Positions 27,102 to 35,491 of a DNA stretch of 64,000 bases are shown here, piece after piece. The notes under the pieces are model-generated. The model was given only the letters and a program-made list of their open reading frames with translations, was not told the origin of the DNA and searched no databases. This DNA comes from Balneola sp. MJW-20. Its GTDB lineage: Bacteria; Bacteroidota; Rhodothermia; Balneolales; Balneolaceae. Made by a program: the position numbers and the translations under genes. The stretch is from positions 868,001-932,000 of the forward strand of contig NZ_JBFNXW010000001.1 in assembly GCF_040811775.1 (NCBI RefSeq), written 5' to 3'. The first letter of the stretch is position 1. Each line of letters starts with the position of its first letter.

Positions 27102-27129
27102 TGTAATCTGCTTACACGAAAGTCTTTCG
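27102..27129. repeat. Two adjacent small inverted repeats upstream of the receptor series
   Basis: TGTAA-TCTGC-TTACA (27102-27116) abuts CGAAAG-T-CTTTCG (27117-27129), both with perfect arms, in the 275-bp gap between ispG and the parvulin gene. They could be the ispG transcript end, although no U-run follows, or protein-binding sites. The first shares the GCTTACA half with the operator at 26926. I see no gene in this gap. Confidence 0.35.
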
Positions 27130-27166
27130 GAGCATGAAACCAATGAAAGGGGTTACATTAGTTTTA

Positions 27167-28384
27167 TTACGTGCCGGCGTAGTTCTCTTTGATGTAATTA
27201 TCAAGAATTGCTTTGAACTCCTTGCCAATATGATCACCTCTCAGGGTTGTGGAATGTTCCCCATCAATATAAACAGGTGCCTTAGGTTCCTCGAATGTAC
27301 CGGGGAGAGAGATACCTATATCCGCATTTCTTGATTCTCCGGGACCGTTCACGATACAGCCCATTACGGCAACTTCCATTTCCTCTACTCCCGGGTAGGC
27401 TTTTCTCCAGATGGGCATAGATTCAGCGATATAATCTTGTATCTCTTCAGCGAGCTCCTGGAAATAGGTACTCTTGGTTCGTCCGCACCCCGGACATGCT
27501 GTAACCTGAGGAAGAAAACTTCTGATCTTGAGTGATTGCAGGATCTGTTGTGCTACCTGTACTTCAAGGGCCCGGTCAGCGCCAGGTTGTGGGGTAAGAG
27601 AAACACGGATCGTATCACCTATTCCCTGCTGGAGTATTACGGATAAAGCAGCTGAACTCGCGACCATGCCTTTCATTCCCATTCCGGCTTCCGTAAGTCC
27701 GACATGTAAGGGATAGGGTACTTCTTTGGCTACACGTTCATACACTTTGATCACGTCCTGAACACCCGACATCTTAACACTGATAATGATCTTGTTGGAA
27801 GGAAGTCCGACTTCTTCAGCGAGTCTGGAAGATCGTTTGGCACTTTCCACCATAGTATCCAGCATCACTTCTTTAGCGGACTTTGGTTCCGGCAGCTGAT
27901 TATTGGCATCCATCTTTTCAGCCAGTAATTGCTGATCCAGCGAACCCCAGTTTACTCCGATACGAACTGACTTATCATATTTGATTGCCTGCTCCACAAT
28001 GGTGTTAAAGTTCTCATCTCTGGCTTTGGTACCGGTATTTCCCGGATTAATGCGGAAATTAGCTAGGGCTTCAGCCATTTCCGGATATTTGGTCAGAAGC
28101 AGATGGCCGTTATAATGGAAATCTCCGATGATGGGTACCGTGCATCCTCTGGCCAGTAACTTCTCCTTTATGAAAGGAACTGCTTTCGCTGCCAGGTCAT
28201 TATTGACGGTGATCCTAACCAGCTCGGAGCCCGCACGATGCAGATGTTCGATCTGGTCTGCAGTCTCGTCTATATCCGCAGTATCTGTATTGGTCATAGA
28301 TTGTACTACGATGGGCGCTCCCCCACCTACCTGTACATCTCCTACCATTACCGGAATAGATTCACGTCTTTTGATATCAGCCAT
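27167..28384 (-). CDS. ispG: 4-hydroxy-3-methylbut-2-enyl diphosphate synthase (MEP pathway)
   Basis: A 405-aa [4Fe-4S] enzyme (GcpE) that converts methylerythritol cyclodiphosphate to HMBPP in isoprenoid synthesis. The N-terminal TIM barrel begins [24 protein letters not shown]. The cluster ligands are C297 and C300 (ACPGCGRT) and C343 ([10 protein letters not shown]). The length fits the short bacterial form, without the insert found in plants, chlamydiae and some Bacteroidota. Its product feeds quinones, undecaprenol and the carotenoids needed for retinal. It lies 6 bp from the first rhomboid gene and probably shares a transcript with it. Confidence 0.95.
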   Translation of the reverse strand: MADIKRRESIPVMVGDVQVGGGAPIVVQSMTNTDTADIDETADQIEHLHRAGSELVRITVNNDLAAKAVPFIKEKLLARGCTVPIIGDFHYNGHLLLTKYPEMAEALANFRINPGNTGTKARDENFNTIVEQAIKYDKSVRIGVNWGSLDQQLLAEKMDANNQLPEPKSAKEVMLDTMVESAKRSSRLAEEVGLPSNKIIISVKMSGVQDVIKVYERVAKEVPYPLHVGLTEAGMGMKGMVASSAALSVILQQGIGDTIRVSLTPQPGADRALEVQVAQQILQSLKIRSFLPQVTACPGCGRTKSTYFQELAEEIQDYIAESMPIWRKAYPGVEEMEVAVMGCIVNGPGESRNADIGISLPGTFEEPKAPVYIDGEHSTTLRGDHIGKEFKAILDNYIKENYAGT

Positions 28385-28390
28385 TATGCC

Positions 28391-29251
28391 TTAATCCTTC
28401 TTACTTAATTCAAATAGTTTCTTTTTCTCTTCTTTAGTCAAAGCGTCATAGCCTTCTTTCGATATCTTCTCCAGAATGGCATCTATTGCACTTTGTTCCG
28501 TTTCTTCAATGATCTCAGCATCACTGACAATATGCATATTCTTGTTCTTCGGTTTACTACCGGTCTTAGGCTTATGCTTACCGAACAAGTACTCAAAATA
28601 CCGGATCGGCATACTCAGATCGTTACCATTTTTGTAGGCCTTAATGCAAAGATACCCTGCTAATGCTCCGCCAATATGGACCAGACGGGCTACATTATCC
28701 CCGTTTCCTATGAACAGAATATCCAGAGCTACCCATCCGGCTACAAAGAATCTTGCAGGTATTGGGGGAAACAGAAAAAGCATGATCGGTGCATTCGGAA
28801 AGAGCATGGCAAAAGCAACCAGAATACCTGTAACAGCCCCTGAGGCACCGATAACAAGATTATAACCGAATGCAAGAGCCAGAGCAGACTGAAATAAGGC
28901 TCCTAGGATCCCGGCTGAAAAATAAACAACGGCAAATGATCTGGGTCCGATGGTTTGTTCAACGGTATTTCCCATCCACCAGAGCCATAACATGTTAAAA
29001 AGCACATGGAAAAAGCTGCCATGCAGAAACATGTAAGTGATCAGTCTCCAGGGCTGGCTCAGGAAAGTAGGAAAGGCTGGGTCATAGCCCAGGTTCTGGA
29101 TCAACCAGCTGTTAAGCGTATTTCCACCGATCGCCTGCAGAATGAATACCACTGCATTCACCAGAATGATACTTCTTATGATCAGCGGCATGCGCATAAA
29201 ACCACGCTTCATTGCTGATCCGAAAGAGTCATATGCCATATTGTTTCTCAT
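28391..29251 (-). CDS. Rhomboid-family intramembrane serine protease with C-terminal extension
   Basis: 286 aa with six or seven membrane helices. The catalytic dyad is visible: S137 in GASGAVTGI and H192 in RLVHIGGALAGY. The conserved helix-2 HGSFFHVLFNMLWLWW segment (about 77-92) is present. A cytoplasmic, Lys/Glu-rich tail of about 75 residues follows the last helix. Rhomboids cut membrane proteins within or near the bilayer; the substrate is unknown. A second rhomboid gene lies 21 bp upstream, so the two look like a tandem duplication followed by divergence. Met5 is an alternative start. Confidence 0.9.
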   Translation of the reverse strand: MRNNMAYDSFGSAMKRGFMRMPLIIRSIILVNAVVFILQAIGGNTLNSWLIQNLGYDPAFPTFLSQPWRLITYMFLHGSFFHVLFNMLWLWWMGNTVEQTIGPRSFAVVYFSAGILGALFQSALALAFGYNLVIGASGAVTGILVAFAMLFPNAPIMLFLFPPIPARFFVAGWVALDILFIGNGDNVARLVHIGGALAGYLCIKAYKNGNDLSMPIRYFEYLFGKHKPKTGSKPKNKNMHIVSDAEIIEETEQSAIDAILEKISKEGYDALTKEEKKKLFELSKKD

Positions 29252-29272
29252 ACCTGACTAACCAATTTTGAA

Positions 29273-29908
29273 CTATATATAGTTCTCGGGCTTTTTAAGT
29301 TTCCAGTATTTGATGAGCACATAACCGACAGCAATACCCCCTAGGTGTGCAAAGTGCGCAACACCACTGTCAGGACGGGTCAGTCCGCTATAAAGCTCAA
29401 GAAGTCCGTATCCGATCACAAAATATTTAGCCTTAATGGGAACCGGCGGTATAAGCAGCATAATGTAACGGTCCGGAAACATCATACCGAAAGCGAGCAG
29501 AATCCCATAAACTGCACCGGATGCACCTATGGTGGGAGCTCCGGTTCCGCTTATAAACATATGGATGAGTGCTGCGCCCACACCGGTCAGTATATAATAG
29601 ATCAGGAACCTTTTAGAGCCCCAGAGATTCTCAATAGCCTGTCCGAATATCCATAATGCGAATAGATTAAAAAATATGTGTCCAAAATTTGCATGCAGAA
29701 ACATATAAGACACCAGCTGCCATGGAAAGAAGTTTCCGCTTCCTATAGGATAAAGTGCCAGGTAAGGAGCTATAACTTCACCCAAAGGGGTCCATGCCGG
29801 AGAAAATAGACTCTTGGTGGCCAGGAATATGATCCCGTTCAGAATCAGCAGATTCTTGATTACCGGTGGAAAAACTGAAAATTGCGTCTGTGGACTGTAA
29901 TTATCCAA
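29273..29908 (-). CDS. Rhomboid-family intramembrane serine protease
   Basis: 211 aa, a minimal six-helix rhomboid. The catalytic residues are S130 in GASGAVYGI and H188 in AHFAHLGGIAVGY. HANFGHIFFNLFALW (about 72-86) matches the His/Asn region of helix 2. Unlike its neighbour it has almost no tail after the last helix. It lies 2 bp from the flavoprotein gene upstream and 21 bp from the other rhomboid gene, so they form one unit. The substrate is unknown. Confidence 0.9.
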   Translation of the reverse strand: MDNYSPQTQFSVFPPVIKNLLILNGIIFLATKSLFSPAWTPLGEVIAPYLALYPIGSGNFFPWQLVSYMFLHANFGHIFFNLFALWIFGQAIENLWGSKRFLIYYILTGVGAALIHMFISGTGAPTIGASGAVYGILLAFGMMFPDRYIMLLIPPVPIKAKYFVIGYGLLELYSGLTRPDSGVAHFAHLGGIAVGYVLIKYWKLKKPENYI

Positions 29909-29910
29909 TA

Positions 29911-31410
29911 CTATAGGCTTTTATTCTTATTTCTTTTGATGCGCCAATATACGTTTATACCGCTTAAAGTTACGCCCGGAATTCCCTGTCCCGGATAAGT
30001 AGTATCTCCGGTAAGATAAAGACCTTCGGCAGGCGTTTCATGTGGTGTCCAATCGAGCAAGCTTCGTGCCATACTCTGAGGGATCCCTCCAACTCTGCCT
30101 TTCTTGCGGTAAACCCACTTCTCCCAGGTTACCGGAGTTGCAGTATGTTTTATTCTGATCCCGGAACGGTCAAACCCTGGTAGTTTATCTTCCAGCTGCT
30201 GAATGATGAATTCTTCGACTTCATTCTTCGCATCATCATATTTCCCGTTTAATGAGAACCAGTACTCCGGGTCTGCATGGCAGGAAATATTCAGTGTTCT
30301 TGAATCAGTTTCCGCTCTTTTATCATCGTCTCGCATAGACATAGAAACAAAAAAGGAATCGGAATCTGTGAACGGAACCTTTTCTCCGTTACCGATGTGA
30401 ATCTGATGATGGAGAGGCAGGTCTGCCGGAAAACGGTCATCACAGGCAATTCCAATTGTTATCGCTCCCCATGCCTTATTGAATCGTTCAGACTCTTGCT
30501 GAAAATAAGCTTTAAGGTCCCCGCTGGTCAAAGCTGCCATGTTCCATACCGGGATATTGGAAATTACCACCGGACTCTGGTAGATCTTCCCCTTTTTGGT
30601 ATTTATTACGAAATCTTCGCCGGCCTTAGAAAGGGAAGTTACGGCTTCTTTTACATGGATAGCCCCGCCTTTGGATTCAATAAACTCCTGAATAGTGTTC
30701 ACCATTTCTATAAGCCCTCCGGGTACATAGAAATTAGAATAATTGGTATAGGTGATCCCGGCAGCTCCAAATAAGAATGGAGTATCAGATGATTTTGACT
30801 GTGCTGTGATCATGAGCTGTTCATCCAGAAACCGTTCAAATTCCGGAGTCAAAACACCTTCTTTTGCAGCTACTTCTTTGACAGATCGTAATGCATATGG
30901 TAATACCCATACATCCAGCGGGCTGTTCGAGGTCAGAAGACGGAACCAGTCTGAGGTTTTGTTGGGAGGAAAGAAGGGATTTTTAAGGGATACCTTCCAC
31001 ACCACATCCGTTACATTAAATGCCAGGTTCCAAAACGATTCCTGCCCTGCTCTATTACCAAAAACCCTGACACATTCATCGATCCATTGGTCACGGTCCT
31101 TATATCGGATCAACTCCTCCCCCTCCAGACTTATTCTCATACTTGGCTGAAGTTCTTCTCTTGGGATTCTGATCCCGGTCTGCTCTTCCAGATATCTCAG
31201 GGGCTGGTTCTCATCGAAGCCGATCAGTGTAGTAGCACCTGACTCAAATGTATATCCCTTTCGGGTATAAGATGACGAACAACCGCCCGCTACATGCGCC
31301 GCTTCCAGTATAAGCACCTTCCAGCCGTCATTAGCAAGCATTGATCCGGCAGACATCCCACCCATTCCGGACCCAATAATGATCGCATCGTATTCTTTAT
31401 TTGTCTTCAT
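29911..31410 (-). CDS. FAD-dependent carotenoid isomerase/phytoene-desaturase-like oxidoreductase
   Basis: A 499-aa flavoprotein. The N-terminal dinucleotide fold is IIIGSGMGGMSAG, ending in LILEA (about residues 10-37), followed by AGGCSSSYTRKGYTFESGATT, a CrtISO/CrtI-family signature. The C-terminal FAD motif is AEGLYLTGDTTYPGQGIPGVTLSG. The family includes carotenoid cis-trans isomerases, phytoene desaturases and retinol saturases. The long middle region and the absence of a clear CrtI-type C-terminal hydrophobic patch favour the CrtISO/retinol-saturase branch. With ispG nearby and blh/rhodopsin 26 kb away, a role in carotenoid metabolism is possible but unproven. Confidence 0.78.
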   Translation of the reverse strand: MKTNKEYDAIIIGSGMGGMSAGSMLANDGWKVLILEAAHVAGGCSSSYTRKGYTFESGATTLIGFDENQPLRYLEEQTGIRIPREELQPSMRISLEGEELIRYKDRDQWIDECVRVFGNRAGQESFWNLAFNVTDVVWKVSLKNPFFPPNKTSDWFRLLTSNSPLDVWVLPYALRSVKEVAAKEGVLTPEFERFLDEQLMITAQSKSSDTPFLFGAAGITYTNYSNFYVPGGLIEMVNTIQEFIESKGGAIHVKEAVTSLSKAGEDFVINTKKGKIYQSPVVISNIPVWNMAALTSGDLKAYFQQESERFNKAWGAITIGIACDDRFPADLPLHHQIHIGNGEKVPFTDSDSFFVSMSMRDDDKRAETDSRTLNISCHADPEYWFSLNGKYDDAKNEVEEFIIQQLEDKLPGFDRSGIRIKHTATPVTWEKWVYRKKGRVGGIPQSMARSLLDWTPHETPAEGLYLTGDTTYPGQGIPGVTLSGINVYWRIKRNKNKSL

Positions 31411-31490
31411 GGTTCATCAAACAACTTGAAGGCTTTGTTTTGTTCCATGCAGACAAGATCCTGATTCATAGTAAGAATCCGCGTTACCTG

Positions 31491-34244
31491 CTAATGCGCT
31501 TCCAGCCAGTTCTCTCCAATACCTGCTTCCACTTTAAGCGGTACATTCAGTTTGTATGCGTGTTCCATCATACTCACGATCCTGTCCGGTACTTCATCCA
31601 GTTCACTTTCATGGATCTCGAATACCAGTTCATCATGAACCTGTATCAGCATGCGGCTTTTCTTTTTCTCATCGATAAGCCAGTGATGGATATTGATCAT
31701 TGCCAGTTTTATAATATCAGCGGCCGTACCCTGAATGGGCATATTTATAGCTGTACGCTCTGCAAAGCCCCTCCGATTCCAGTTCCCGGAATTGATCTCC
31801 GGAATATAGCGGCGTCTGCCATGCAGGGTCTTCACGAAACCGTGTTCCCGTGCATAATCTTTGGTCTCTTTGATATAGTCAAGAATTCCCGGAAAGCGTT
31901 CAAAATACTGATCGATCATCTCCTTTCCTTCATTATTCTCGATCCCAAGCCTGCTGGCCAGCCCGTAGGCACTCACTCCGTAGGGAATACCGAAATTTAC
32001 TTCCTTCGCTTTTCTGCGGTGATCGGAGGTAACTTCTTCTATACTATCCAGATCAAAGATCTCCTTTGCAGTTCTTGAGTGAATATCTTCATCCTTTCTG
32101 AAAGCCTCACTCATACCCTCATCTTCTGAGATATGAGCAATAACCCTTAATTCAACCTGAGAGTAGTCAGCCGACATGATCTTATACCCGTCTTCGGCGA
32201 TAAAAGCCTTACGTATCTCACGCCCTCTTTTGGTTCGTATAGGGATATTTTGCAGGTTCGGATTTGACGAAGACAAACGTCCGGTAGCAGCTACATTCTG
32301 ATTAAATTCAGTATGGATGCGCCCGGAATATTCATCGATCAGAGCAGGTAGTGCATCCACATAGGTAGACTTCAACTTACTTAGCTGCCGATAATCCAGT
32401 ATCAGTTGCGGCATTTCATACTTAGGTGCCATATCTGATAATACAGACTCACTGGTTGAATACTGACCGGTCTTGGTTTTCTTGCCGGCGGGAAGTCCCA
32501 TTTTTTCAAACAGGATCTCCCCTAACTGCTTTGGAGAGTTTATATTGAATTCCTCCCCTGCTTTGTCGTAGATCTGTTTTTCAAGTTCTGTGAGGTCCTT
32601 ATCAAGTTCTATTGAAAACTCTTCCAGCATTTCCACATCCAGCCTGATACCCTTGTATTCCATATCAGAAAGTACCTCGATCAATGGGAAATCTACCTTC
32701 CATGCGATCTCTTCCAGTTCATCCTCTTTAAGCTTCTCAATAAATATTTCATACAGCCTGAGTGTGATATCCGCATCCTCACAGGCATACTGAAAGATCT
32801 CTTTTGGTTCCAGGTCGGCCATGGACTTCTGATTTTTCCCCTTACCGATCAGCTCTTCAATGGGTACCGGACGGTAATTAAGGTAATTAACAGCCAGCTC
32901 ATCCATTTTTAGTTTTTGAGAAGAATCGATCAGGTAGGCGGCTATCATGGTATCAAAAGCCTTTGCCCGGATATCCAGCCCCGCCTTTGTCAGCATCATA
33001 TGGTCAAACTTATAGTTGTGTGCCACTAAGATCCGGTCTTCATCCGAAAACAATGGTTTCATCAGTTCCAGCACTTTATTCTGATCCAGCCCTCCGTCAA
33101 CATTTACCGGAATGTAATAGGCTACACCTGGGGTGGTACTGAGCGAAATTCCGACCAGTTTCGCTTTCACCGGATCCGGAGAATCTGTTTCGGTATCAAA
33201 GCATAAAGGATCCTGATTGTTCAATATCTTGATTACTTTTTCAAGGTCCTCTATTGTATTTACAAGTTTATATTCAACCTTATTCGTATCTAGTTCCTGC
33301 TTCGGAGCTTCTTCTTTGAATGAACCAAACAGATCGGTCTGATCTCCTTCCTTCTCGGCAACCGGGCCTTCTTCACCCAGATATTTTTTTGTAAGGGTTC
33401 TGAATTCCATGCGCTTAAAGAAAAGCCCAAGCTCTTTTTTATCTGCACCTTCCCACGCCAGCTCTTCCCAGTCCTGTACTTCCGGGACATCCGTCTTAAT
33501 GGTCACCATATCTTTGGCATGCAAAGCCTGATCAGCATACTCCGTCAAACCTTCCCTTGCTCTTTTACCCTTGATATTAGGTGCATCTTCGATAGCAGCT
33601 TCAAGCGAGCCATATTTTTTAATGAGTTTTGGAGCACCCTTTTTCCCAATTCCGGGCACACCTGGTATGTTATCAGATGTATCCCCGATTATGGCCAGCA
33701 CATCGATCACTTTTTCGGGATACACTCCGAAATAATCCTGTACACCCTCTCGGTCAATAATATTGAATCCGCCATTATTGTTGTCAGGCTTCATCATCCG
33801 GATATGGTCATGAACCAGCTGCATAAAGTCTTTATCGGGGGTAACCAGCATCACATCGACATCATCAATATTAGCACCGCTGGCTATGGTTCCTATAATA
33901 TCATCTGCCTCGAATCCGTCTTTTTCTATGCAATGAATACCCCATTTCTCACACATTTCTTTTATTAGCGGAATACCGATCTTTAATTCTTCAGGCTGAG
34001 GAGGCCGGTTTGCTTTGTACTCTTCATCTTTTTCATGCCGGAAAGTTGGGGCTTTGGTATCCCAGGCCACTGCAATGTGGGTAGGCTCTTCTTCAGCAAG
34101 CATCTTCTCCAGGGTATTAGCAAAACCCATAATAGGTCCGGTAGGGATACCTTCTGAGTTTTTTAGCCGGCTGTTGATAAATGCAAAATGAGCTCGGTAG
34201 GCCAGCGCCATACCATCTAAAAGAAAGAGAAGTTTCCTTGACAT
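31491..34244 (-). CDS. polA: DNA polymerase I
   Basis: 917 aa with all three domains. The 5'-3' flap exonuclease is N-terminal (LLDGMALAYRAHFAF, GFEADDIIGT, GDTSDNIPGVPGIG). The 3'-5' exonuclease appears intact: LCFDTETDSP (motif I), LVAHNYKFD (II) and YACEDADITLRLYE (III). The polymerase domain has MSADYSQVELRVIAH (motif A), RRKAKEVNFGIPYG (motif B) and QVHDELVFEI (motif C). It fills gaps in repair and removes Okazaki primers. A divergent 99-bp gap separates it from the phosphatase gene. Confidence 0.97.
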   Translation of the reverse strand: MSRKLLFLLDGMALAYRAHFAFINSRLKNSEGIPTGPIMGFANTLEKMLAEEEPTHIAVAWDTKAPTFRHEKDEEYKANRPPQPEELKIGIPLIKEMCEKWGIHCIEKDGFEADDIIGTIASGANIDDVDVMLVTPDKDFMQLVHDHIRMMKPDNNNGGFNIIDREGVQDYFGVYPEKVIDVLAIIGDTSDNIPGVPGIGKKGAPKLIKKYGSLEAAIEDAPNIKGKRAREGLTEYADQALHAKDMVTIKTDVPEVQDWEELAWEGADKKELGLFFKRMEFRTLTKKYLGEEGPVAEKEGDQTDLFGSFKEEAPKQELDTNKVEYKLVNTIEDLEKVIKILNNQDPLCFDTETDSPDPVKAKLVGISLSTTPGVAYYIPVNVDGGLDQNKVLELMKPLFSDEDRILVAHNYKFDHMMLTKAGLDIRAKAFDTMIAAYLIDSSQKLKMDELAVNYLNYRPVPIEELIGKGKNQKSMADLEPKEIFQYACEDADITLRLYEIFIEKLKEDELEEIAWKVDFPLIEVLSDMEYKGIRLDVEMLEEFSIELDKDLTELEKQIYDKAGEEFNINSPKQLGEILFEKMGLPAGKKTKTGQYSTSESVLSDMAPKYEMPQLILDYRQLSKLKSTYVDALPALIDEYSGRIHTEFNQNVAATGRLSSSNPNLQNIPIRTKRGREIRKAFIAEDGYKIMSADYSQVELRVIAHISEDEGMSEAFRKDEDIHSRTAKEIFDLDSIEEVTSDHRRKAKEVNFGIPYGVSAYGLASRLGIENNEGKEMIDQYFERFPGILDYIKETKDYAREHGFVKTLHGRRRYIPEINSGNWNRRGFAERTAINMPIQGTAADIIKLAMINIHHWLIDEKKKSRMLIQVHDELVFEIHESELDEVPDRIVSMMEHAYKLNVPLKVEAGIGENWLEAH

Positions 34245-34343
34245 AAATACTTAAATTTTTTCAGGCTGAAATTTATTTTGTAAACTAAACTTTTTGATCC
34301 TTATTACGAAGAAGGAACCACATCTAAATCAAATACACGGCTC

Positions 34344-35483
34344 TTGAGTTTAAAGAACGAAGCACAATCAGGCTACGGAACCAAAAAGTTTTATAAAGAT
34401 TATGTATCAGGCATGAGTAAGGAGCGTTTCTCCAAAGAACTCACTGCGGATACTGATCGCCTTAAGCAACTGTATGAAGAAGCAGTTGAAAATATCGAAA
34501 GACAACAAGGACAACAACTTCCGGGACACATTAAATTCCTGCGTCTTTTCTCAGACCTTACTCAGAGACTAAATCCTACACGCAGACTTATCTTCGGACT
34601 GGGATCAGTAAGTTTTGTGGCTCATTACCTATTTAGTTTCATAGAAATTCTGCCGGTTGTTCTCTTTGAACTTTTCCTCCCCTTCAGTGCCGTTTCCATG
34701 TTCATGCTCTTGCTTGTGGAATTACTGGAAAAATCTGATGTGCAAAAAGAGATCGATCTAGCACGGGAAATACAGCTTAGCCTGCTGCCGGGCACCTCCA
34801 TCAATAAACAGAACCTGGAAGTATATTCCTTTGCCCATACTGCTAAGGAAGTTGGTGGAGATTATCTGGATGTTATTCAAACCGACAAAGGCACCTACGT
34901 GATCATTGCGGATGTATCAGGTAAAGGACTAAGTGCCGCTCTATATATGGTTCGCATGCAGGCTCTGGTAAACCTGATCGTCGAAAGGGATCATCCATCC
35001 CCCAAAGACCTTTTTCTTCAGCTTAACAACTATGTGAAGAGTAACTCAAAAGATAAGACCTTCGTAACGGGTTGTGCGGCCTTCTTTCCGAATGATGAAG
35101 AGCATTTCGAATACGTCAGAGCCGGGCATAACATCCCGGTTTATTACAACCGCGAAAAGGATAACACATTCCGGTTGAAAGCCAATGGTTTTGCACTGGG
35201 CATGACTTCCACCAAGCTACTTGAACAGAATCTGGAGACTAAGAAATACCATTTCAAGCCGGGCGATTCTGTACTCTTTTACACTGACGGCTTGAATGAG
35301 GCTCGTAACAGTTATGGTGAGGAATATGGTGAAGAGCGGATCGATTCCCTGATGGAGATCTACGGTTCGCTTCACTCCAAAACCGTGATCAATAAGATAC
35401 AGTCTTCACTCGAAGCCTTTGTCGGAGGTGAGTCACCTTTAGATGACATCACCTTTACCTGTATTCACCGGCCTGAGAAATAG
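34344..35483 (+). CDS. Membrane-anchored SpoIIE/PP2C-type serine phosphatase
   Basis: 379 aa. A hydrophobic segment pair (about 90-130) is followed by a SpoIIE-type PP2C domain (about 140-379): LAREIQLSLLPG, EVGGDYLDVI and DVSGKGLSAALYM hold the metal-binding Asp residues, and GHNIPVYYNR and LFYTDGLNEARN are later motifs. Such phosphatases usually dephosphorylate STAS-domain anti-anti-sigma factors in stress or adhesion responses. No anti-sigma or STAS gene is adjacent. The listed start is TTG at 34344; an in-frame ATG at 34413 is the alternative, and no Shine-Dalgarno site decides between them. Confidence 0.87.
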   Translation: MSLKNEAQSGYGTKKFYKDYVSGMSKERFSKELTADTDRLKQLYEEAVENIERQQGQQLPGHIKFLRLFSDLTQRLNPTRRLIFGLGSVSFVAHYLFSFIEILPVVLFELFLPFSAVSMFMLLLVELLEKSDVQKEIDLAREIQLSLLPGTSINKQNLEVYSFAHTAKEVGGDYLDVIQTDKGTYVIIADVSGKGLSAALYMVRMQALVNLIVERDHPSPKDLFLQLNNYVKSNSKDKTFVTGCAAFFPNDEEHFEYVRAGHNIPVYYNREKDNTFRLKANGFALGMTSTKLLEQNLETKKYHFKPGDSVLFYTDGLNEARNSYGEEYGEERIDSLMEIYGSLHSKTVINKIQSSLEAFVGGESPLDDITFTCIHRPEK

Positions 35484-35491
35484 CTCTCAGG
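35472..35491. terminator. Hairpin shared by two convergent gene ends
   Basis: A perfect 7-bp inverted repeat, CCTGAGA-AATAGC-TCTCAGG, covers the last codons and TAG stop of the phosphatase gene and ends within the TGA stop codon of transketolase on the other strand. Only 3 bp separate the two genes. It may stop both transcripts, but no U-run follows on either side. Confidence 0.45.

Noticed and set aside
28391-29908. A frameshifted single rhomboid gene
   Set aside because: Both frames have their own start, full helix set and separate Ser/His dyads, so they are two genes.
31401-32078. A 225-codon open frame on the plus strand opposite polA
   Set aside because: It lies wholly antisense to the conserved polymerase and flanking sequence, has no recognisable domain, and its residue makeup is that of a complementary-strand shadow.
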